A stretch of DNA of 64,000 bases, from contig NC_016133.3 of assembly GCF_000005505.3 (NCBI RefSeq), forward strand, positions 30,311,008-30,375,007. The letters are read 5' to 3'. The position numbers and the translations under genes are program-made. Of the stretch, positions 22,654 to 33,261 are shown piece by piece. Below the pieces are notes generated by a model. The model had not been told where the DNA came from. It searched no databases and was given only the letters and a program-made list of their open reading frames with translations. Source of the stretch: Brachypodium distachyon (lineage: Eukaryota; Streptophyta; Magnoliopsida; Poales; Poaceae). The stretch's first letter is position 1; each line of letters begins with the position of its first letter.

Positions 22654-24146
22654 ACTCTGTATAAAGCTTGGGATGAATCTTGCAACGATTGGCCATCATT
22701 TAGCAAAATTTGATCAAATTTTAGTGAATATGAAATTCAAAAAATAGCAAATAGTTTCAAAAATGAAAACCCTTTGAGATGGTTGTGTGAATACACAGAT
22801 GTGGCCTGTGTGCAAAATTTCACTTCATTTGGAGATAGTAATTTGATGGCATTCTCAAATCTATTTCATATCTCAAACATCTAAGTTAGAGTTTGTAAAA
22901 CATCTCTGTTAGATGTGCTAGTTTGTACAGCAAGCACATGATGACAAACTTATTTTGCTTTGATATTTTTTATGGTGCTACATATTGACAAATAAGGAGC
23001 CCATGCAAGTTTTTAGACTTTTCTGAATGATTTTTCATATTATTACATTTCATACCAGATTAGTCATAACTGAAATCCAGGTTAAAATGGTCAAAGTAGG
23101 TATCGATTTCATTCAAAACTTGCCCATTCCAGCTTTGTAGAATGGTAATGATCCAAAACTAACTGTCATTCATTGCTCACACACTCACTTATGCGAAGTT
23201 CCAATGAGTTGGCATCAGCTTATGATTTACTAACCGAAAAGGGCAGTAATTCAAAGAATGCACAAAAAATATTTTTTCGCGTCAAGAAATTCTGAAACTT
23301 GGTCAAAACATCTTCAATGTACCCACAAGTACTCTATATAAAGCTTGGTATGAATCTTGCAAGGATTGGCCATCATTTAGCAGAATTTGATCAAATTTTA
23401 GTGAATATGAAATTCAAAAACTAGCAAATAGTTTCAAAAATGAAATCCTTTTGAGATGGTTGTGTGAATACACAAATGTGGCCTATGTGCAAAATTTCAC
23501 TTCATTTGGAGATAGTAATGTGATGGCATTCTCAAATCTATTTCATATCTCCTAAGTTAGAGTTTCTAAAACACCTTTGTTAGATGTGCTAGTTTGTGCA
23601 GGAAGCACATGATGACAAACTTATTTTGCTCTGATTGTTTTTATGGTGCTATAATTGACAAATAAGGAGCCCATGCAAGTTTTTAGACTTTTCTGAATGA
23701 TTTTTCATATTATTACATTTCATACCAGATTAGTCATAACTGTAATCCAGGTTAAAGAGGTCAAAGTAGGTATCAATTTCATTCAAAACTTGCCCATTCC
23801 AGCTTTGTAGAATCATAATGATCCAAAACTAAGTTTCTTTCATTGCTCACACACTCAATTATGCGAAGTTCCAATGAGTTGGCATCAGCTTATGCTTTAC
23901 TAACCGAAAAGGGCAGTAATTCAAAGAATGCACAAAAAATATTTTTTCGCGTCAAGAAATTCTGAAACTTGGTCAAAACATCTTCAATGCACCCACAAGT
24001 ACTCTCTATAAAGCTTGGGATGAATCTTGCAAAGATTGGCCATCATTTAGCAAAATTTGATCAAATTTTAGAGAATATGAAATTCAAAAAATAGCAAATA
24101 GTTGCAAAAATGAAAACCCTTTGAGATGGTTGTGTCAATACACAGA
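22654..24146. repeat. Tandem repeat, unit about 670-677 bp, 2.2 copies
   Basis: Copies start at 22654, 23331 and 24001 with ACTCT[G/A/C]TATAAAGCTTGG. The first two are full length and nearly identical, apart from short indels. The third ends at 24146 after CACAGATG, where the upstream region of the 24341 gene begins. The unit is AT-rich with no long ORF. Element A was inserted at the very start of the first copy. Confidence 0.85.
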
Positions 24147-24340
24147 TGGCCGCCGGTTAGCCAGGAGAGCAATCCTTCCAAAGGAAGCCTCCTTTCTTCC
24201 CTCCGCGCAAGAAAACGCGTTTACCATCCCCTTGACTCGGCCGCTATTTTTACTCTCCCACCCTTGCTCTTCTCCCCAACCCAGCATTCCCCATCCCAAG
24301 CTCGAGCCGCCGCCTCCGCCAACACCACCAAACCCTAGCT

Positions 24341-24943
24341 ATGGCAAATCCTCATGAAGACTGTCCCGGAGCGAAACTCGCTGAGATGTTAGCCCGCCTT
24401 TCTTCAAATGCCAAGCCATCCCTTCGCGCCGGCATTGTGGAGAGGGGCCCGGGTGGGAAGCCGCGTGTGGTCTTCCCGGTTGGGGCCATCGCCCGCAGCC
24501 AGCCTCGTCGCCTTGCGCCAGAGCCGGAGGCGTCAAAGAAGAAGTCCAAGAAGCTCGCGAGGAAGCGCAAGGGGAAGACGTGCCCCAATGATCTGGTGTT
24601 GCTTGCCAATGTCGCCGGCGAGCAAGTCCATGTGTCGACCGTCGCGAAGCCGATGCTGGTGTCCTTAGCGTCGCTCGCGCCTGCGGGCACCCTCAGCAAT
24701 GCTGCGTCTCGAAGCATCGTTCCCCACCGGGTACATGCCGCGTATGGTTCCCCTAAATTTCATTTCCAGGTTGGTCGCGACATCGATGGCAAAGCACCCG
24801 GCGAGGATCTTGGAGAGGATGAGAGCATCGTCTTCATTGGAAACACCAAGAAGCGCCATTTCTGTATGGCTTTGCTCGCCGGCCCGATGTACCTCCTGGA
24901 GGAGCTTTCTGCCGCCGGATCTGTGGCCGAGCAGCTGCAGTAG
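24341..24943 (+). CDS. Unrecognised 200-aa basic protein
   Basis: A single open frame starts at an ATG in good plant context (CCCTAGCTATGGC) after a C-rich leader typical of grass 5' UTRs, and ends at TAG. The first 75 residues are basic and low in aromatic residues, with a Lys/Arg cluster (ASKKKSKKLARKRKGK, about residues 64-79) that could act as a nuclear or nucleolar signal. The remaining part (LVLLANVAGEQVHV to the end) has hydrophobic stretches with GSPKFHFQVGRDIDG and ESIVFIGNTKKRHFCMALL. No family is recognised. Tandem repeats end only 195 bp upstream of the ATG, so they may form its promoter region. It could be a complete single-exon gene or a transposon-associated ORF. Confidence 0.5.
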   Translation: MANPHEDCPGAKLAEMLARLSSNAKPSLRAGIVERGPGGKPRVVFPVGAIARSQPRRLAPEPEASKKKSKKLARKRKGKTCPNDLVLLANVAGEQVHVSTVAKPMLVSLASLAPAGTLSNAASRSIVPHRVHAAYGSPKFHFQVGRDIDGKAPGEDLGEDESIVFIGNTKKRHFCMALLAGPMYLLEELSAAGSVAEQLQ

Positions 24944-25611
24944 CACCTTTCTACTCCGCTTGGGGTAACTCAGGCAGTGGGGGTCGGAGCAACAGCCATT
25001 GCCATAATCGGCGCGCTTGTGGCATGCTCTGTGGTGCGTGGGCGCCACAACTGAGGGAGCTTGGATTGGCCATGGGCAAGGAGTCAAGGAGATGGTGAAG
25101 TAGAAGAATGGTCTTTTGTGTCTGGTTTCAGCTATGAAGTAGCAGATGTTCTTTTGTGTTTGGTTTCAGCTAGGCAAGTGTTAACCGTATCTAAGCAAGG
25201 CGGGTAGTTATCCATGTTATCAGTGTGTTCGTGTTTGAACTACGAAGTACCTATATGTATGTCATCACTTCTATGCAGACCGTGTTGATGTTCCCCTATT
25301 TTTTGGTAATTTGTACTGATATGATTGCTCTGTTTGATTCATATGAACTGTTGGATTATAGATATGAGATTTCATAGAAGTGGGAATAGAAAGAGCACCA
25401 TGTTGAATAACCATACTGCCGCACATATCCCTTTATTCAAACACTCAATGTCTTTATTCAAACACTCATGGTCTCAAACACATACTTCTCTACACAAGGC
25501 TCACAATTTGAAATTTACAAACACAGACATTTTACCACACTGATAAACTCAAACTACATTCCTTATCAAGACCATTCACAAACACAGACATTCCAACAAG
25601 TCTGATAAGGA
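24944..25611. other. Intergenic region between two convergent genes
   Basis: AT-rich sequence probably holding the 3' UTRs of the 24341 gene and of the 25612 gene on the opposite strand. Short local repeats occur (TCTTTTGTGTNTGGTTTCAGCTA twice near 25112 and 25150; ATTCAAACACTCA twice near 25436). No further gene is seen. Confidence 0.5.
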
Positions 25612-26160
25612 CTACAGCTTCTCACCTAGGGTAAACAACACAGCACCGAACGCTAGTGCAACACTGAAGGATGCAGCAAAACATATTGTCAGATCTTCAA
25701 TCTTCTTCTTGCTTTTCTTCTGCTGAACTTTCATCTCCTCAATCTTCTTATCAAGATCCTCTATTACTTGTTCCTGGTAAGCCAGTTCAATTTGTAGGAA
25801 AATCTTGTCCAGACTACAACTCTCTTTCACCAACATAGATTTCTCATCAGCCTGAGCCAACCCAATAGTCCCATAGTCAAAGAGATACTCAATTGCATAA
25901 AAGTAGAGAGAGAAAAACACCCTAATTAGGTCTGGTCAGAAAATTATCACCTTCGCGACTGAAATTGAGCTGCTATCAGAGGACGCAAGCAGAGACGCAT
26001 TCATTGATGCTTCCCCTTCTTCTGATCCACTGTGTCCCAACTCAAGGCAGGACGATCTATGGTTCTTAGGGTCCAAAATATAGTTGAAATTGGGGCGAAC
26101 TCTGTGGAGCTTAGTATCTATTTCTAGTTCCCTTTGAACTTTGGAGGCTGCGGGAAGCAT
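25612..26160 (-). CDS. Two-exon gene for a 149-aa coiled-coil membrane-anchored protein
   Basis: Model: exon 1 26160-25951 (70 codons), intron with donor AAG/GTGATAA and acceptor GGCTCAG, exon 2 25851-25612 (79 codons plus stop). Both junctions are phase 0, and the frame is open throughout. The N-terminal half is hydrophilic and Ser-rich (HSGSEEGEASMNASLLASSD). The second half is a Lys/Glu-rich coiled coil (QVIEDLDKKIEEMKVQQKKS), followed by a C-terminal hydrophobic segment (ICFAASFSVALAFGAVLF) that looks like a tail anchor ending GEKL. The fold suggests a small tail-anchored protein; function is unknown. It lies convergent to the 24341 gene and downstream, on the same strand, of the 26770-27664 pseudogene. 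The clean intron is the main support. Confidence 0.55.
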
Positions 26161-26769
26161 TTCTCGGGGTGAGGTGTGGTTGCTGGCGGCGGCGGGCTAG
26201 GTCGTCGTTTGGGGGAAGGGAAAGGGAAAACGCTTGGACAGGGTCACAGGGGTGGTCGGGTGAGGGCATCCGTTCTTTCTTACTAAGGAGGATTCACTTC
26301 TTGCAAATCCCTCCTGACTTGAGGACGCATTTTTTTGAGAGCTTTTAGCCCTTGGCGTACGAAAATAGGGAAGGGAATTTTCCGTACTTTGACTTCTGTT
26401 GACCACCAACAAATGATACCATCTTTAGCCCATAGCATACCAGAATTGACCATTTTGGAGGCAGGCCGAGAATTCTAGATTCTCCAATTTCCCGTTTAGA
26501 AAGCAGCAATGGAATGTACATTGCAAATATGGACAACACTTAATTTTGAAAGCCATTTGAATACGTTCATTATTGTTGACCGCCAAAAAATGAGACCGTT
26601 TTTATCCCAACTCAATTCAACTCACGTAATTCACTACCAGTCTTAGAGAACAAACAGATAGCACATATAGTGACCCCATACATAGCATTTAGTCTCCACA
26701 TAATAAAGCACCGTTCACAAAAGATACATGGACAAGTTCAACATGAACTGACTACTACAGAACACGGGT

Positions 26770-27664
26770 TCAACAATGACTACCCCCTTCTCCTGGAGGA
26801 CCAGATCCATCCACTCTTCCGACAAAACAGCAGAACTCATGCAGGCGAGTGAGATCTTTAGGGTCTGGACCAGAACCACCATACTCAGTAAAAGGGTCAT
26901 CATCTTCAGAAGAATCTGAGTACTCAGTGTAGTCAGGGCCATCAGCACGATCACGTCGAATGTCACTGCCCTTCTTCTTATTGGATCAACCGGTGCAGCA
27001 ATTGACTCATTGTTGTCATCACTATCATAGGGAGGGTACCGAGGAGGGATTTGACTAGCTGTATTGGGCACTCTAATCTTCAACTGCTTCGGTATGGCAT
27101 TTGGATCACGCATTCATGTCCTGAACTTCATGCAACGCGGATCAACCGGCATCAGAAATTCAACCAACTCGCCGCCTAGCTGATTAACCAAATTCTTCAC
27201 AAATTCTGTTTCTTGCACATCCTCCATTAATCCAAGCTAAGAATGCAGCTAAACGGCAGATCTGACTCCACTCCCCTAAAGTAAGAGGTCCAGCGGCGAA
27301 ACGAGATATAGACAGCAGGGCATCGGATGTGCATTGAATATTGCAGTACATCCGTGCATTCTATATCGGACTGAAATCAAATCAAAAAGTGGCCTGGCGG
27401 AGGACATACCATCATGCTTACTCCACTACTTATTTTGCAGTGCTTCTCGATGGCTGCCCTGACGTCTTCAATCGAAGTGTGAATAGTGACAATGAGGGCT
27501 TTACCTCGAAGCTAGGCCTGCTTCTCTTCCATTCCAGAGGTGCAGGACAGCACGAGCTCGAAAACATTGGGCCTGAAATCAGGATTCCCACGGAAAAAGA
27601 TTTCTTGGCCAAATCGAAGGCAGCTTGTAACCTTGTGGTACGGAGACGGCTTCGCGCTCGCCAT
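26770..27664 (-). pseudogene. Broken two-exon gene, family not recognised
   Basis: Exon 1 27664-27410 (255 nt, phase 0; starts MASAKPSPYHKVTSCLRFGQ, ends ISSGVSMM, donor ATG/GTATGT) contains an in-frame TAG after MEEKQA. Exon 2 follows an ATTCTTAG acceptor at 27236 in matching phase (LGLMEDVQETEFVKNLVNQL and onward to VDPRCMKFRT), then meets a TGA. The frame continues (RDPNAIPKQLKIRVPNTASQ) to a shift near RRR. The downstream frame codes an acidic segment (DYTEYSDSSEDDDPFTEY) ending near 26770. Two stops and one frameshift indicate a pseudogene. It might be related to the 149-aa gene on the same strand as a former single locus, which is inference only. Confidence 0.45.
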
Positions 27665-28140
27665 CGCTGCCTCCCCCTCGCTTGTACACACACACAGCCC
27701 CGCCGCACCGCTGTTGCCGTCGATTTAGGGTTCTTCGTGGGCTGGGGAACTGGTCGAGATTGGGATTTCGCTAGGCAGAGAGAAACGCTAGGCCACGCCT
27801 TTCATGCCCGGACGATTACACGCCCATAAGACTAGTCAACCGGCCCTACGTTTCATGCACTCCCTTGGCACGCGTGTAAGTTAACTAGACATGGCCCACA
27901 TGTCATCGTCCTAACCGGCCCAGCTTTGCGGTCCGTCGAGACGCTTTTGGGCCGCAATTTTCGGCCCGGTTTTCGTCAGCCAGGAGGTCCTGCTGGTCCA
28001 AGCAGTCAAACCCTTTCTCCTTCCATGTCCCCACCCGTCAGCCAAACACCGTACCGGGTTTTACCCTTTTTTAATACACGGGGACCCCTGTCGTCCCCGT
28101 TTCCCCACCCACTTTCCACCGCCGAATCCCTAGAGCTTCC
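27665..28140. other. Region between divergent loci at 27.7 and 28.1 kb
   Basis: It lies between the minus-strand pseudogene start (27664) and the plus-strand ORF at 28141, so it probably holds both promoters. It is C-rich towards 28140. No clear TATA box or further gene was found. Confidence 0.4.
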
Positions 28141-29016
28141 ATGGGCCCCAAGCGTTATTGGTCACCATCGAGGAACGACCACGAGGCCGGGTCATCGTCA
28201 GGAGCTTGCCGTGGCTGCTCGATGTTGGCACCCTTCCGCATTACCCCGCCGAGGATTCGCGACCAGATGTACATCATGGTCGCCATGGCACGGGATTTTT
28301 GGGAGCGGGCCGCCCCCGTGCCATGGCCGGACGTCCATTTGCCGCACGGCTGGCACCTAAACCCGGCTAGAGTTTCAGTGCTGGCATCTGGCAAGGCACG
28401 CCGCGACGAGATCTGCCGCCGTCGGGCGGCACTGCCCCCCAACGTCCGCCGCGACCCTGCCTTCGCCGCGGACTCTACAAACTGGGACCTCTAGTTCCAG
28501 ACGGAGCACGACGTCCGGCGACAGAACTATTTCTTCGCTGCTCCGGCTATGCTGGAGCCAAAGGATGTGGAGGAGGAGCACGAGGAGGAGGAGGAGGACG
28601 ATGCCCCGACTATGCTGGAGCCAAAGGAGGAGGCTGACGATGAGGAGGCGCAGTACCTCGCCGCCTTGGAGGCGTCGAAGGAGGACGCGCTGCCCGAGCC
28701 CCTCACCGCCGAAGAGGAAGCCGAGCAGCTGCAGGCGGCGGAGGAGGCCTCTGAGCTCCATGAGCTCGGGATGTGGCCAGACCTCGACAGCGCACTCTAT
28801 GTCTCGGCGCGCGAGGCCAGCTTAGATGCGCCGCCGCCGCCGGCGCTCGTTGCGCCACCTACGCCGCCGCCCTTCGTGGAGGTCAAGGAGGCGCCGGACG
28901 AGCAGGGGTCGCTTCCGCCGGCCCAGCAGCCAGCCTCGCCGAGCCTGGAGTGCTGGAGCCCACCTCCTCCGCCGATCATCTGCTTGGATTCGGACTCCGA
29001 GGAGATGATCTATTAG
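28141..29016 (+). pseudogene. Acidic protein ORF with one in-frame stop, family uncertain
   Basis: The frame starts at an ATG in strong context (CCATGGGCC) and is open to 28491, where TAG interrupts NWDL/FQTEHDVRRQNYFF. It then continues in the same frame to TAG at 29014-29016. Replacing the stop by one sense codon would give about 291 residues. The first part is basic (ARRDEICRRRAALPPNVRRD). The second is strongly acidic (EEEHEEEEEDDAP, then repeated LEPKE-type motifs), and the tail is Pro-rich ending LDSDSEEMIY. The block resembles hypothetical proteins often annotated near transposons in cereal genomes, but I cannot name the family. TGG-to-TAG is the simplest origin of the stop. Confidence 0.5.
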
Positions 29017-29179
29017 TTTTAAATATCTATGTAAAGTACTTTTAGTATCATCTAGTAGTAGTTTCATCTATAAATCTATGAACTTTCATCCACTGTGTGA
29101 AATGAACGTCCCACCTGTCAACCATTCCTCGGCCCATCTGTCAAAAGTTTTGTACTTATCCTACATGCTCCCTCGACCG

Positions 29180-29540
29180 CCCCCACCTGTCATTCCTGGC
29201 GTCGGCCCACATGTCAGCTAAGTCGACCCCGGCCCCCACCTGTCAGTGGCGTCGGCCCACATGTCAGCTAAGTCGACCCCGGACCCCACCTGTCATTCCT
29301 GGCATCAGCCCACATGTCAGCTAAGTCGACCCCGGCCCCCACCTGTCATCCCTGGTGTCGGCCCACATGTAAGCCCATCCGACCGTCCCCACCCGTCAAT
29401 GCCGCGCCCTGGCCCGCATGTAAGGACACCGGACCCGTTAAGCCCCTGCCCGCTTGCGCGGCATCATCGTCGCCCCACACGTCAGAACGCCGGTTTGGCC
29501 CTACCTGTTAGCGCTGCCCGTGGCCCACCTGTCGGAAGCA
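29180..29540. repeat. Tandem repeat of 50/53-bp units containing CCCACCTGTCA
   Basis: Four clear units start at 29180, 29233, 29283 and 29336 (lengths 53, 50, 53, 50). Each has the form CCCCCACCTGTCA-CGGCCCACATGTCAGC-TAAGTCGACCCCGG. Decayed units continue to about 29540. The CACCTGTCA core also occurs in the GC-rich leader of BigLTR copies. Confidence 0.85.
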
Positions 29541-29932
29541 AACGGTCAAAGGGGCTTGACTGTTAGGAAGTGCTCCGTGAGGGCATTTGCGAGGAATCGC
29601 CGAAGAGGGCAAGGGTAGAAACGAGCACAGTTATGAGGCCTGGGTATTTCTGAGTACAGCTAAGGAAGGAGCGGCACAGAAATAAAAAACCCTTTAAACA
29701 AATAACAACGCGGTTGTGCACATTAATCATTGCAGAGGCCGAGGGCTTCCCCATTTACGAAACAAAAATTGATCTGAGGGAAGGCTAATGTGTCATGGTC
29801 ACGGTGGAGTAAAACACATTCCAAAGACCGGCAACAGGAAATAGTTAGAATTTCGTTCACTCGCTTCAAATGGGCTGAGAATACAATGGATGCCACAGCA
29901 ACAAGATATGACCAGCAATCTAAGGAACATTC
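29541..29932. other. 3' flank of the duplicated MATH segment
   Basis: No gene is seen. From about 29870 the sequence (GAGAATACAATGGATGCCAC) resembles the 3' flank of the second MATH gene near 36655 (GAGAACACAAAGGATGCCAC). The tandem duplication therefore extends at least to here and was later split by BigLTR copy 3. Confidence 0.5.
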
Positions 29933-30226
29933 TGAAGCGACCGCCCCCGTAAAAGGGTTCGATCTCTGTGCTTTAGTGCTAGTCCCTGGATCGACTCACT
30001 AGCACACACAGTTTCAAGATGTAATATCATAGAACAAAGGTCTCAATATTACAACGTATCATCCAGAATATAAAAGGGTACTTACAACTCGCATAACCTC
30101 ACAGGTTAGCTAGAAATAAAACAATTGTTTAGCAACGGAAAAACGGAAGATACAAGGGCACATCAACACCACGGTGAGAGCGTGTTGGAATGTAGGACCG
30201 TAACTCAAACATGTAGAACGTACGTC

Positions 30227-30246
30227 TTACTCGTCGTCGGAGCTTC
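30227..30246 (-). other. BigLTR copy 3 terminal mini-exon
   Basis: After the acceptor GATGCAG it reads, in phase, Ser-Ser-Asp-Asp-Glu-stop (TAA), the first Ser following a Gly junction codon, matching copy 0 most closely. Confidence 0.45.
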
Positions 30247-31335
30247 CTGCATCATTAGACGATGCAGCCACTAGGGTCAATACATTGAATGTATTGGCAA
30301 GATTCACTGGGAGCTATACCAGAGCCTACCAAATATATGCATAATGTGGTAAAGTGGGGTTCAAGCTATTTGCATAAAAGCTTAGTTATTGAATCCTATC
30401 TTTTAATCAAATAGAATTTTATCACTATTGGACACGGGGTAGACACACCCATGCTCCTATTATCCTAGAGCACATTGATGTGGATTCACCAAGTGCCCCT
30501 ACCCTGTTCAACCATTCATTTTATTTAAGAAGTTAGAATGAGTGAGACTTTCCTTACAGCTCCACATCTAGTCGCTCAAATTGTCCGTTGCCGGGGACAC
30601 GGCTAAGTACTTAGTTTTGACGCTCTCGAGAGTTTGTACACATTCCCCACAAGAAACCGACGTGTTAATCCCTTACTGTCCTCAGGGTAGAGTAGCAACG
30701 GCATCGATTACGAGATTTTCAGAGGTAATTCCCTAAACCACGAGAGAATCACGCTCCCCCTACACGGCTACCTCAGTACAATTCCTCGGGTCTAGGTTCA
30801 TACAACTTACTCTTGTCTCGCCAGAGCCCATATAGCATTGTGGTTGTACTAGAAGCTTCTAAATAGGAAACTAGTCCAGTCTCGGTTACCCCAGGTGGCA
30901 TTCCACATTTGCAACGTAGGCGCTCCCCGAATCCACGGAAGAGACGTCCATGGACGATCCATTCCTGAATCCACAGGAACTCGACTCAGAGGGACCCATA
31001 GAAATGGACCTGACGCCGCTAATCCTCAAAATCTTCAAAGCTGCCCACCCAGGACGGTTCATTTAATTAATTGTTTTGCCTTACATCTACCAAAATCATT
31101 TCATATCGCCAAAGGCATAACAATATCATAATGTAGTTATTTCCCCCACGATACTACCATAGCCTAGCATTCAACTACAATCGATGGCAATTTTGGTAGC
31201 AAGGTAATGGCGAGGGTAAACTATACTACCTGGGATTTATAGCTAGCATAGAAGTACGAGTAATATTCCTGATGCAACTAATAAAACATCTAGTGCATAG
31301 TAAATTATTTAGGAGAATGATCAAAGTGAACTTGC

Positions 31336-31398
31336 CTTGTCCAAGGTTGTGGTAGTTCTCGCACTCTTCGCAACAACAATGATTACACTCCACACAAT
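31336..31398 (-). other. BigLTR copy 3 Cys-rich mini-exon
   Basis: A 63-nt block between TTTATTTTAG and AAG/GCAAGT reads CVECNHCCCEECENYHNLGQ plus G. The length equals copy 0 and is 3 nt longer than copies 1 and 2. Confidence 0.5.
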
Positions 31399-33261
31399 CT
31401 AAAATAAAAGGAACACACACAATAAACACAACATTCAATACAAAAACCATGCCACGATGCATATGCTATGCTGATGCACACAAAGGTTACTTCTAAGGTA
31501 AGAAGCTTCGTTTCTGTTTTGAAAAGTTTTTCAAATGGTTTGGACAGATTATACAACATCAAAGTGATAATTAATATGCAAGAAACATGGATAGGGTTTA
31601 AAACAAAAGATTGTGCGGCTTTTGTAACATAGAGCAATATTTAACTTGCATGCCATGATTATACACAAAATAATTTCTTTTCTGGTCCTAATGGATAGAG
31701 AGCAAGTTTAAATAATTTTACAGCAAGATAACATGTTCAAAACTATTTTGGAACAATTCATTCGAAAATTAAACCATAAACCACCATTCTGTAAATAGCT
31801 ACTGTCTAAGTTATTCAAAACTGAAAATAAACAGTGCCAAAATATTCTACACGTTGCGATGATTCCAGAAAGGTGTGGATCGTAAATTTTGGACAAACGG
31901 TTTAAAAGATATAAAGGTTTGAAGTTATAGGGTCTTTTCTGCAAAAGTGTATTATCCACTTCGGCCGAATAAAAATAAAATAAAATAAAACAAAAACTTG
32001 CCACGTGGCGAAACCTGACTGGCCCGGTTCTAGGGTTCCGGCCGGCGGGCGAGCGCGCCGGCGGCGGCGCGGGCAGGCGGCGCGGGCGGGCGACGGCGCG
32101 GGGTGGCACGGCCAGGCGAAGCGGGAGGCGGAGGCGGCGCGCGGACGGGCGGAGCACGGGCGGCGGGCGGCGGCCGGCGCCGAGGAAGACGGCGGACGGA
32201 GGCGCAGAGCTCCAAATCACGGCCGGCTCGCGTCACAGCGTGCGCAAGGAAGAGAGGAGGAAGACTAGGGGGTCGGCGCGGGCGGAGACTCACCGGAACG
32301 GCGGCGAAAACGCGAAGAATGGCGGTGGCAGCAACGAACTCCGGCGAGCAATTACTTTCTAACCGGTGCGAAATTGGACGTGGGGTTTGGGAAAAATGGA
32401 GGAGAAAAGCGAGGCCTTCGGGGTGACGCGCAAGGATTTGGGGGAAACGGCCCGAGCGCGGAGAAATCGGAGGTGGAGTCGTGGGCAGTTCGCGGGCGTG
32501 CGTGGCCGGATTTTTCGGACGGAGGTTGAAGATGACGCGTGGGTCCCACCGGTCAGTGAGAGCGGGCGGCTCGGGCGGGCTGAGCCGGTCCGGTTCGGTC
32601 CGGTCCAGTCCGGTTCGGTCCGGTTCGGCTGGTTTTCCTCGGTTTTTCTTTTTCTTTTATCTATTTTCTGTTTTTGAACCTCAAAATATATTCGGAGCTC
32701 CAAATCACTCCAAATAAAATGCAACAAAATTTGTAAAATCATATTTTCATATGATCTAACTTTTGGAGCAAGAATTTTCTCAAAATAAAATATTTAAAAA
32801 TATATTTGCATATAAAATGGCTTTTAGGGCCCTTAGGCTATCGAATCAAATTATTTTTTTCAAAATACTTTCAAAAGCCAATTATGGGATAGCTTTATAT
32901 ATATGCATTAAATCCCTTTTTACCACAATACCCTCATGGGTTAAAAATGCAAATAGTCAAGAGCAAGATCAAAGCCCAAAACCAAATAAAAGCATTTTTG
33001 CAAAAGGGTTTTCTGGGAAAACTTTAGGGTTTTGAAAGTGTTCAGATGCAAGGGTGACATGAAGCTTATGATATGCAATGCATATGAAGAATTTTGAAAA
33101 TTGGGATGTTACACATTCTCATGGTATAATCTTTATTTGTCATTTGAACTTAAGTACCTTCAAGCAACCAAACAAGCAAACAGACAAAGCCATAGCGGCA
33201 TTATTGCAGTTGAGCCAAAATAGTGACACACAGACACTGCGCACGCAGAGTACTCTATTGT

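Larger units (their letters stand above)
29933..33113 (-). mobile_element. BigLTR copy 3 solo LTR
   Basis: On + it reads TGAAGCGACCGCCCC to TTGGGATGTTACA, flanked by a perfect 5-bp duplication CATTC (29928-29932 and 33114-33118). Length is 3181 bp, minus strand. It keeps the Cys-rich mini-exon (31336-31398) and terminal mini-exon (30227-30246). A clear TATA box like those of copies 0-2 is not visible, and the leader donor near 32030 is lost (CTAGAACC instead of CTAGGTAA). Confidence 0.92.

Noticed and set aside
22654..24146. CRISPR-like array
   Set aside because: The repeats are about 670 bp, contiguous and without spacers; the genome is that of a plant.
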